Both the position numbers and the translations under genes were made by a program. From the NCBI GenBank assembly GCA_020310875.1, contig CM035408.1:144665907-144729906 (forward strand): DNA of 64,000 nucleotides, given 5' to 3'. The notes beneath the pieces are model-generated. The model did not search any database. It saw only the letters and a program-made list of their open reading frames with translations, and was not told the DNA's origin. This stretch comes from Ceratopteris richardii (Eukaryota; Streptophyta; Polypodiopsida; Polypodiales; Pteridaceae). Below, piece by piece: positions 56,278-64,000 of the stretch (positions are counted from its first letter, which is position 1; every line of letters begins with the position of its first letter).

Positions 56278-59200
56278 AGAAAAGCCTGAAGCAAAATGTG
56301 ACTGATTATGTCACAAAGATGAAGGAGATTTCCGACCAACTTGGAAGCATTGGAGAGGTAATTGAAGAGGAGCAAATCATAAGACAAATCATGAATGGAA
56401 TCAAAGTAGACGACAAGTGGGAGTCATTCACAACAGCCATGGATTTATACATGGATATGCATGTACCCGACCTCAACACACTCATGGGCCAACTCTTCAC
56501 TCATGAAGCAAAGATTAGCAAAGGTGGTGAGTCCTCAAGAGGTAATCAAACTTCTGCCTTATATTCTGATAAAGCTAAGGTCAAGGACAAGTCAAAGAAT
56601 AGGAAGAATGAAGATGAAGGAAGCTCTTTCCAAGCAAACTTTGCAGGTAGAGGAAGAGCTAGAGGAAGAGGCAGAGGTGGAAAGCAAGGCAGGGGGAGAT
56701 TCCAATCATCTCAACCTTGCAACATATGTGGCTTATCTAACCATACTACTGAAGAATGTTTCAGGAACCCGAGGAACTCAAGAGGAAGAGGATTCAATAG
56801 AGGTGGCTATGGATCAAATAGAGGCAGATACAATGGAGGCTACAACAACAACAACTACTACAACAACAATTACAACAACAACAACTATCAAAGTGGCCAT
56901 AGAGGAAGAAGAGATTACAATAACTATGCAGAGGACCAAAGTCAAGAAGATTCATTATTGATTATGAATCTATCAGCGAAGAAGGGTAAGGATGATGATC
57001 ACATATTTTACATTGATTCGGGATGCTTGAACCATGTAGTAGGAAATGTGGCTTTACTTTCTGATTTGGAAGATCCTCATAACAAGCATGAAGTGGAGAC
57101 AGGAGATGACACAAAGCACTCAGTGGAGAAGATAGGTAATGTGAAGACATCAGATGGGAATATGAACCTCTTAAGCAAAGTCTTGTATGTCCCTACAATT
57201 ACCAAAAATTTAATAAGTGTTGGACAGATTGTTGAAAAAGGATTGCAGGTTAGATTCAATCGATTTGGAGCATATGTTGAAGACCCAAGCCAACGCTTTC
57301 GAAGGATTGCCAAAGGAGAAAAGACAGGAAGGCTTTTCACTTTTGAAGTGGAAGATACAAAGAACATAGCTTTGTTTAGCTATGGATCTCAAACTCTAAC
57401 AGAGCTGGAGATATGGCACAAAAGGCTTGCTCACATTGATGAGAGGACACTCAAACAGATTTGCAGGGACCAAAGTGTACTTGGTTTGCCTAATATCACA
57501 AGGCAACACATGATTTATAAGTGTGAAGCTTGTCAACTCGGCAAGGCTCATAGACAACCTTTCAATAAGAAAGGATATATGTATCAAAATCCTTTGGATC
57601 TAGTGCACACGGATGTGTGGGGTCCAAGTAAGGAGCCATCTATATCAGGCTCAAGATATTATGTGTCTTTCATAGATGATTGTAGCAGGTGGACCATTCT
57701 GTTTTTCATGAAGCACAAGGATGAAGTGTTTAATTGCTTTAAGAAGTATATTGCTCTTGTTGAAAATCAAACAGGTAGGACTTTGAAAAGACTCAGATCA
57801 GATGGTGGAGGAGAATACTTCTCTTCTGAATTTGATGCCTTCTTGCATGAGAGAGGCATTAAAAGGGAAGTCACTACAAGGTATACAGCCGAACTCAATG
57901 GTGTAGTAGAGAGGAGGAACAGAGCTATTGTCGAAGCTGCAAGGTCCATGCTCAACGAAAAGGGATTGCCAAACTACCTATGGGCAGAGGCTGTGTCGAT
58001 AGCCACATATCTCATAAATAGACTTCCATCTAAGTCACTAGATGGAACCACTCCATATGAAGTGTGGAATGGAAGAAGACCTAGTCTAGAGCATTGCAAA
58101 ATCTTTGGATGCTTAGCCTATGCTCACATTCCTTCTCAAGTAAGAGGGAAATTGGATCCCAAGGCAGAGAAGTGTGTATTCATTGGTTATGATCAAAACC
58201 AAAAAGGATATAGATTGTACAATCCAACCAATAAAGGATTTTCTGTGAGTAGAGATGTAATTTTTGATGAAAACAAATCATGGTTTGATGATGACAGGAA
58301 AGTGAAGCTGCCTTATGACTTGGATGAAGATTTTCCATCGCTTCAACCAAAGGAGCCAAAGCAGATTGAAGAAAGTGATTCGGAGATTGACCTAGAAGAC
58401 TTGGAAAGACTAAAGCTATGGAAGAACAAAGGTAAAGCAAAGATGCAGGATGCTACATATGGACCCGAGAGCTCACATCAACCACTTAGAAGGTCTTCAA
58501 GGGAGAAGAAGAAACCAGAGAGGTTTGGTTATGATACTTCTTTGGTCACGAAGCACTCAATCTACATTGCAAAAGATTCAACCAATGAAGAGCCTACCAC
58601 ATTCGAAGAAGCACAAAGCAAGAAAGCTTGGAGAGATGCAATGGATGAAGAAATGGAAGCCTTGAAGGAGAATGTCACTTGGGAGCTTGTACTTAACAAG
58701 CCCTCTATGAAGATAATCGGATCTCGATGGATATACAAAATCAAGAGGAATCCAGATGGAAGTATAAATAGACACAAAGCAAGGTTAGTTGCTAAAGGGT
58801 TTGCTCAAACCCATGGTATTGATTATGAGGAGACTTTCTCTCCTGTTGCAAAAATGCCTACAATTAGGGTTCTCATTAGTCTTGCTGCATCTAGAAATTG
58901 GAATCTTTATCAACTTGATGTAAAGAATGCTTTCTTGAATGGATGGATTTCAGAGGAAGTGTATATGGCACAACCTCCTGGATATGAGGATGCACATCAT
59001 CCTAACTATGTATGCAAACTAAAGAAAGCTTTGTATGGATTGAAGCAAGCTCCAAGAGCTTGGAATTTCAGATTGGTGACTTATTTGCAGGACCAAGGAT
59101 TCAAAGCTAGCAAGGCGGATACCTCTTTGTTCATAAAGAGGAATGGATTTGAAGTGATCTATTTATGTCTGTATGTTGATGATATTATTATCACAGGCAA

Positions 59201-60122
59201 TGATCTTGAAGGAATCAAACAGGTAAAGAGTCAAATGAAGGAGGAGTTCAAAATAAGTGACCTCGGACCACTCACTTATTTTCTTGGATTGGAGTTGATC
59301 TACACAGATTCAGGTATATACATCACACAAAGGAAGTATGTCCATGACATGCTCGTCAAGTTCAAGATGGAAAATACCAAGTGTGCAGGTACACCTATGG
59401 AGCAAAATCATAAGCTTAGTGCTTATGAAGGAGAGCCAATTGAAGACATCACAAGCTATCAAAGCTTGGTTGGAAGTTTGAACTATGCAACACTCACAAG
59501 GGTGGATATATGCTATAGTGTTAGCATATTGAGTCAGTTTATGCATAAGCCGAGAAGACCACATATGGAAGCGGCCAAGAGAGTCCTCAAGTACCTAAAG
59601 GGGACCATGAATGAAGGTTTGTTCTATTCATATACTTCAGATATTGAGCTAAAGGTCTACTCAGGTGCAGATTGGGCCGGATCTAGAGATGATAGAAGAA
59701 GCACATCCGGGTATATATCATTTGCAGGTTCAAAAATAATTTCTTGGTCATCGAAGAAGCAACCAACCGTGGCATTATCTTCTACCGAAGCTGAATATAG
59801 AGGTTTGGCTAATGCAACTCAAGAAATCATGTGGTTAAAGTCTTTGTACACAGATCTTGGACTTCATTCTTCAACACCTCATATTTTTGGTGACAACACA
59901 AGCTCACTACATCTAGCAGCTAATCCGGTATACCATGCTAGAACCAAGCATATTGAAGTCCACTACCATTATGTAAGGGAGAAGCTATTGAGCAAGGATA
60001 TTCAACTATCCTATGTCTCTACAGATATGCAATGTGCCGACATGTTGACTAAAGCTCTTGATGGTACAAAATTAAGTAGATTCAAGTCGATGATTGGCTT
60101 GCAGGAAATCAAGGACAATTGA
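56178..60122 (+). CDS. Copia-8 gag-pol polyprotein (gag, protease, integrase, RT, RNase H)
   Basis: 1314 codons with no stop; the first about 12 residues are probably out of frame, and true gag reading begins about residue 13. Gag helical part to about 115; RGG-like region (GRGRARGRGRGGKQGRGRF) about 155-173; zinc knuckle CNICGLSNHTTEEC at 181-194; Asn/Tyr/Gly-rich stretch about 205-250; protease YIDSGCLNHV (Asp 280); GAG-pre-integrase WHKRLAH at 413; integrase Asp at 479 (HTDVWGP), Asp about 541 (SDGGGEYF) and Glu about 578 (NGVVERRN); RT with YVDD at 999-1002; RNase H from 1160, where YSGADWAG stands for the usual YSDADWAG; end VADMLTKALD-like (ADMLTKALDGTKLSRF). All main catalytic motifs look present. 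With the frameshift repaired elsewhere in the family it would be autonomous; this copy is probably not. Confidence 0.95.
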   Translation: MQDIKRDLECTCFFFSSNTRARKNQLWMEFTTMKKSLKQNVTDYVTKMKEISDQLGSIGEVIEEEQIIRQIMNGIKVDDKWESFTTAMDLYMDMHVPDLNTLMGQLFTHEAKISKGGESSRGNQTSALYSDKAKVKDKSKNRKNEDEGSSFQANFAGRGRARGRGRGGKQGRGRFQSSQPCNICGLSNHTTEECFRNPRNSRGRGFNRGGYGSNRGRYNGGYNNNNYYNNNYNNNNYQSGHRGRRDYNNYAEDQSQEDSLLIMNLSAKKGKDDDHIFYIDSGCLNHVVGNVALLSDLEDPHNKHEVETGDDTKHSVEKIGNVKTSDGNMNLLSKVLYVPTITKNLISVGQIVEKGLQVRFNRFGAYVEDPSQRFRRIAKGEKTGRLFTFEVEDTKNIALFSYGSQTLTELEIWHKRLAHIDERTLKQICRDQSVLGLPNITRQHMIYKCEACQLGKAHRQPFNKKGYMYQNPLDLVHTDVWGPSKEPSISGSRYYVSFIDDCSRWTILFFMKHKDEVFNCFKKYIALVENQTGRTLKRLRSDGGGEYFSSEFDAFLHERGIKREVTTRYTAELNGVVERRNRAIVEAARSMLNEKGLPNYLWAEAVSIATYLINRLPSKSLDGTTPYEVWNGRRPSLEHCKIFGCLAYAHIPSQVRGKLDPKAEKCVFIGYDQNQKGYRLYNPTNKGFSVSRDVIFDENKSWFDDDRKVKLPYDLDEDFPSLQPKEPKQIEESDSEIDLEDLERLKLWKNKGKAKMQDATYGPESSHQPLRRSSREKKKPERFGYDTSLVTKHSIYIAKDSTNEEPTTFEEAQSKKAWRDAMDEEMEALKENVTWELVLNKPSMKIIGSRWIYKIKRNPDGSINRHKARLVAKGFAQTHGIDYEETFSPVAKMPTIRVLISLAASRNWNLYQLDVKNAFLNGWISEEVYMAQPPGYEDAHHPNYVCKLKKALYGLKQAPRAWNFRLVTYLQDQGFKASKADTSLFIKRNGFEVIYLCLYVDDIIITGNDLEGIKQVKSQMKEEFKISDLGPLTYFLGLELIYTDSGIYITQRKYVHDMLVKFKMENTKCAGTPMEQNHKLSAYEGEPIEDITSYQSLVGSLNYATLTRVDICYSVSILSQFMHKPRRPHMEAAKRVLKYLKGTMNEGLFYSYTSDIELKVYSGADWAGSRDDRRSTSGYISFAGSKIISWSSKKQPTVALSSTEAEYRGLANATQEIMWLKSLYTDLGLHSSTPHIFGDNTSSLHLAANPVYHARTKHIEVHYHYVREKLLSKDIQLSYVSTDMQCADMLTKALDGTKLSRFKSMIGLQEIKDN

Positions 60123-60154
60123 AGACTTATTTGAAGGCCAAGCATGTTAGGCTT

Positions 60155-60163
60155 GAGGGGGAG
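60155..60163 (+). other. Copia-8 polypurine tract
   Basis: GAGGGGGAG directly before the 3' LTR. Confidence 0.9.
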
Positions 60164-60164
60164 T

Positions 60165-61243
60165 TGTTGGTGCATTTTACCCAAGCCTACATGCTTGATA
60201 TGCTTGATATTATCCTCATTTGTAAGTCACATGTGTAGTCATGTGAACACCTCTTGTAAAAGAGTTCATTTTTATCTCTTGTATTTGAAAAAAGAAAAAA
60301 GGAAAAGGATGGCTTACCTCATGCATGATGTAAAAGCAAATTCGTGGCTATAACTACCAAAATCATCACTTTTTGAGCTGAGGGAATATCTCCTAACTTT
60401 GGGGATCACTTTTAGGTGGAGCCATTCGAATTCGAATTCAAAACTCCCTCCAAGAATAGCTATAAAAGGAGCAAGAAGGAAGAGGCGATTAGCAAGCCTT
60501 GTACGTGACCACTTCATGTCATTTTGTAGAGATTGAAGAGCTTACTCCATAGCTCTATCATTCTACTCCCATTGTGCAAAGATTCATTGCCAATGTGGTT
60601 GTAATCATATGTGAATCTATACATTTATCATCATCTACTTCTCTGTTTTGTTCTCTGCTATACTCACTCAGACCAGTAACTTTAGAAGGTCATATCTCGA
60701 GTTCTACACAACCTTTTTTAGTAAATTAATGTGCGTTGGATAGCTCTTACTGTCTATTTTCTGCATATAAATTTTCAAGGTCATTGGATTAATAGTTTTG
60801 GAGATATCTGCATTTTACTGCTCACTGGTCTATCTCTACAGAGCCTCGAGAATGGTGGGCATGTTCCAGAAATTGATGAAACTTGTTCTCAGTGCTCAGT
60901 CCATCATTTGAAGTGTTTTAACTTGTATTGAGAAGCTTGCTAAGTCTATTTGCTATGCCCAAAAGGAATTTTTCTAATTCCTACGAGGTTGAGAGCACTG
61001 TTCATTTTTTCCAGCAGGTGTATTTCCAAAAATAGCAAGTTTTGGGAGCTAGTCATTTCGCAACTAGTCTGTCTTGACTTAAACTTTTGGGATACATGTT
61101 CCAAAGTACTTGGCTGATATTTTGGTGGATTTAGGAAGCTTAAAGGGTCTACTAATCAACTCTGAAGTCTCAGTTGGCTGGTGTGAAGCTGGTTGTAGCA
61201 GTACCTACTCATCTTTGGATTGCATCCACCATCTCTCTTCACA
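60165..61243 (+). repeat. Copia-8 3' LTR
   Basis: 1079 bp copy of 54810-55888; TATA box at 60461-60468. Confidence 0.95.
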
Positions 61244-61248
61244 TCAAC
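61244..61248 (+). repeat. Copia-8 target-site duplication, right (TCAAC)
   Basis: TCAAC after the 3' LTR. With one copy removed, Tat gag reads VTPIN-MIGIVNNADGS in frame across the insertion. Confidence 0.95.
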
Positions 61249-62280
61249 ATGATAGGTATTGTGAACAATGCAGATGGATCCAACCCTACATATGTGCCTA
61301 TCCAAGCTATAACAAGAGCCCAGGTGCTCTTATAGAACCAATAGCTTAATCATGAGAAAATAGTCGGAACTAGTGAAGTTGGAGAGTCTAGCAATAAAAA
61401 GACGAAATCTTGGAAAGATTCTAGGGAAAGAATCAAGACAAAGTGGAGTAAAAGGGATAACTGAGTTGGAAGGAAGTCTCAAGGAATTGAGAGCCAAAAT
61501 CCAAGAATTGACTTCACACGAATTGAATCAAGAGAACCCAGCTCAAAAATCAGGATCAATTCTAGCGGAACCCATACCAGAAAACCTAGACATGATGTTT
61601 CGCGTGTATCTAGCTAGAATAAAAGAAGGGCCCCAAATAGATGAAATGAGCAAGAACTACCCTCGAGCAGATCTAGAAATTGAGAGAACTAAACTATGCA
61701 TGAAAATGGTAGAATTAGCACAAGCTATGTTTGAAGCCTCTAGATATCTTAATTGGAATAACATGGCAAAACCGGAACTACACTTTCAAGGACTAATGGA
61801 GAGGCTAGAATACTTGATTAATAGCAAATTGAAAAAGGATCAACATAGGAACCCCATTATCCCAGAGACACAAGAAAGGAATGCACCATCCCTGTCTCAA
61901 GTACCCAACACGGAAGGTGAAGACAACCTGTCTTCCATACATAGGTATTCACATGAATTTTTGAGAGAAATCCAAGAAGAGAAATGGAGAAAAGAACAAG
62001 GAACTCATCCTCCTATCCAAGAAATAGACGACCTGCAAGTGCAATTTCCCCAAGACATTCCCTCTATTTACGATGATGTAGAGTAAGAGCAACTGAGTGA
62101 ACACACAGGTTTTGAATCCAACTCTTTGCAAGAATTACCTCAGTTCATAGGACCTTGGGAATCAAAGTCTATTAGTATGAGAGCACCCACGATAATAGTG
62201 AGGAATGAAGAATCAGTGATCCCTAGAAACACGGAAGTGATAAAGAACACTAAAGTATAATGTCACCTCACTCTAGAGCA
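61249..62280 (+). pseudogene. Tat gag-pol middle region
   Basis: Resumes gag (MIGIVNNADGSNPTYVPIQA) with stops at about 61333. An open frame at 61373-62086 (237 codons) follows, charged and helical: ITELEGSLKELRAKIQELTS, ELAQAMFEASRYLNWNNMAK and LQVQFPQDIPSIYDDVE. The latter resembles the spacer between gag and protease in this lineage and is not a known domain. Frame changes occur near 61340 and at 62086. Confidence 0.6.
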
Positions 62281-62281
62281 T

Positions 62282-63453
62282 TTGTTGAAGGTAAAACCAG
62301 AACTGTGGAAACACGTAGCAAATCAATTCCCCGAGCTTGCTACTACTCCCTCACAGATAGGAACACACAAGAAGGTACCAGAGATACCCGTAGAAAAGAT
62401 CGGAGATGTCAGCAAAGGAGAGGAAGGTAACACTTATATTCCAATAACCCATCAGGGCTACACCACGAAAGCCATCTTAGATTCAGGAGCCGGAGTAGCC
62501 ATTGCTACCACCGCTTTATGGAAACGTTGGGTAAGCCAGCATTAAGACCTACCAGGATGAAGCTACAAATGGCTGATGGACATATAGAAAAACCATTAGG
62601 ATTACTAGAGGGCATATCTCTCACCACTTGTGGTGTGGAGTTTGAGCATACCTTTTCCATTTGTGATATTAGGACGACCATTCATGCGTCAGTTGCAATT
62701 GTAGAAAAATGGGGAACTAATTCTTTGTACTTGCAACATTTAGGAGTGACTACTAAAGTCAATCTTAAAGACTATTCCCATAGATATATACCCCCAATAC
62801 AATGGAATACCATCCATAAGACACAGGTAGAGACTGAATCGGTACACTCATTGGAGTCAGACCCCTCATGGTTGCACGAGGATACTCATCTATGGATGTG
62901 TAAAGTAGCCAAACAAGGGGAAGAACGGTTAGAAGCCAGGACCTTAGGTGCAGAACAACATCCACGGACCCTTCAAGACCCAGCTTACGCACCCGTAGTA
63001 TTTCCAAACGAAGAATTCGAACCCCATGGTTGGGAAGAAATCATAGCAACCATGGACGTAGCCATCAATGAAGAACAAGGGACACCCCACTGTGACGAGG
63101 ATGGCTATGACATTTCAGTTTTCACGATAGAGCCAATCATGTGTGATTCAATTATTGAAGAATGTGAACCTAACACTGATGCATTTGAGGATGCGAGTGA
63201 CTTTGATCTAGAGTCAATTATTATGGATCCACCCTTTGGATCAGAGGAAGAATATTTCTACAAAGTAGAAACTTACCCTCAGAGACACCAAGAAATTATG
63301 AACGATGTGAGGATGACCACACAAGTGACCACTAAGAGTGAAGGTAAGAAAAGAAAGAAGAAAGAAACCATGTCAGAAGAAGAAGAATCTTTGTTTGAGG
63401 TTCGTGAGAACTTCAAGAAGTATGAGATAGAAGATATACGAATAATGGTATGA
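62282..63453 (+). pseudogene. Tat aspartic protease region
   Basis: Open frame 62282-62545 ends with the protease motif AILDSGAGVAIATTALWKR (D-S-G-A intact). A frameshift near 62520 passes to a 311-codon frame (62518-63453) with the protease remainder RMKLQMADGHIEKPLGLLEG. A long acidic linker follows (PFGSEEEYFYKVETYPQRHQ) with a basic patch KSEGKKRKKKE. A TGA at 63451 separates it from RT, directly followed by an ATG. Retroviral-type polyprotein processing by family. Confidence 0.8.
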
Positions 63454-64000
63454 ATGCCTAACAGAAAAGCTGATGCCGGAGAAGTATATGATAATCGAGA
63501 GAAAACCAAGAAAATCATAGTAGCCATAGAAGGAGAAGAAGAAAAATGTACATACATAGGGCATGATTTGACGAATGAAGAAGAAGAAGAATTAGTTGCC
63601 CTATTGCGCGAATATAGAGATGTGTTCGCATGGAGTTACAAAGACTTGAAAGGAGTAGACCCGGATATATGTTCTCATAGAATCCCTATGACTCCAAATG
63701 CAAAACCTACGAAACAAAAGCCATACACGTACAATGATAACTACGCTGCGAAGATTAAAGAGGAGATAGATCGTTTGATAAAAGCAAGATTCATTTACGA
63801 AATTGAGCATACCGAATGGGTATCCCCCATTGTGGTTGTGCCCAAAAAGAATGGAAAATTGCGTGTGTGTATTAACCTTAAAAAAGTGAATGCCGCCACG
63901 ATTAGGGACAGTTATCCTCTTCCTATCACGGAACATTTATTGGAAAGAGTTGCGGGCAAGGAAGTTTACAGCTTTCTTGATGGATTCTCAGGCTATAATC
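63454..64000 (+). CDS. Tat reverse transcriptase, N-terminal part (runs off window)
   Basis: Open to the window end (182 codons): KCTYIGHDLTNEEEEELVAL, REYRDVFAWSYKDLKGVDPD, KQKPYTYNDNYAAKIKEEID, then EWVSPIVVVPKKNGKLRVCI and KKVNAATIRDSYPLPITEHL to YSFLDGFSGYN. This is the fingers/palm start of a Ty3/Gypsy RT, with the first catalytic Asp in FLDGFSGYN. The catalytic DD pair lies outside the window. The style (FAWSYKDLKG, YSFLDGFSGYN) fits the Tat/Athila branch. Confidence 0.9.
   Translation, partial: MPNRKADAGEVYDNREKTKKIIVAIEGEEEKCTYIGHDLTNEEEEELVALLREYRDVFAWSYKDLKGVDPDICSHRIPMTPNAKPTKQKPYTYNDNYAAKIKEEIDRLIKARFIYEIEHTEWVSPIVVVPKKNGKLRVCINLKKVNAATIRDSYPLPITEHLLERVAGKEVYSFLDGFSGYN

Larger units (their letters stand above)
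54810..61243 (+). mobile_element. Copia-8, near-intact LTR retrotransposon (6434 bp)
   Basis: Complete element: two 1079-bp LTRs, PBS, gag-pol and polypurine tract, flanked by TCAAC. By eye about 27 LTR differences (about 2.5%), eleven of them clustered in about 55 bp around 55360-55410. It is inserted in Tat gag. Confidence 0.95.
49859..64000 (+). mobile_element. Tat/Athila-like Gypsy element, 5' half, interrupted by Copia-8
   Basis: 5' LTR, tRNA-Asp-type PBS, repeat-rich leader, gag, protease and the start of RT, continuing past the window end. It is the 5' half of the element whose 3' half is at 32879-38460, now inverted. Confidence 0.85.

Overview
This window is TE-dominated nuclear DNA of a land plant. 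I see no host protein-coding gene, tRNA or rRNA. The evidence is plant-type Copia and Gypsy LTR retrotransposons with primer-binding sites (PBS) matching initiator-Met tRNA, a Tat/Athila-like Gypsy with a TGGCACCGTTGCC PBS, a CACTA (En/Spm) DNA transposon with TNP2, DUF4216 and CACTACAA signatures, a LINE fragment, and long AT microsatellites. The species cannot be fixed from this; a large-genome plant is likely.

Layout. 1-3106: 5' part of Copia-1 on the minus strand, its LTR broken by a ~1.2 kb palindrome. 4046-9292: decayed CACTA element (+). 9380-11090: decayed Copia-2 (+). 11118-13690: Copia-3 (-), same family as Copia-1. 13690-17682: chromovirus Gypsy-1 (+), where one LTR (13913-15054) sits between the pol end of one copy and the gag of the next. 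17682-21692: mosaic of a Copia LTR scrap, Gypsy-2 gag, LINE pieces and Gypsy-2 RNase H-integrase. 21700-24366: no gene seen, microsatellites. 24367-26690: fragments of a Copia LTR, Gypsy-3 and Copia-5. 26690-27830: unrecognised coding-like sequence. 27836-32878: Gypsy-4 (+), nearly full length but decayed.

The second half holds the main result. A Tat-like element interrupts Gypsy-4. Its 3' LTR (32879-33544, minus) and 5' LTR (49859-50459, plus) lie in opposite orientations 16 kb apart, yet both abut the same 5-bp target duplication (CCATT; AATGG on the + strand at the right). The rest of Gypsy-4 (3' pol end and 3' LTR, 48945-49858) lies beside the second Tat LTR on the opposite strand, and its reading frame continues that of the first half. 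The simplest history is one Tat insertion into Gypsy-4, then an inversion with one breakpoint inside Tat and the other in flanking DNA beyond Gypsy-4. The two Tat parts together give 5'LTR-PBS-minisatellite leader-gag-pro-RT (49859-64000, running off the window) and a very large extra ORF of about 1,480 codons before the polypurine tract and 3' LTR (33545-37994). Between them lie Copia-6 (39278-43213, with an internal deletion) and minus-strand Copia-7 remnants.

Copia-8 (54810-61243) is the youngest-looking element. It has two 1079-bp LTRs, a TCAAC target duplication, a PBS, a PPT and an almost intact gag-pol broken by one frameshift. It is inserted in Tat gag, whose frame resumes exactly after it. 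LTR divergence judged by eye (Gypsy-4 about 10%, Tat about 4-5%, Copia-8 about 2.5%) agrees with the nesting order.
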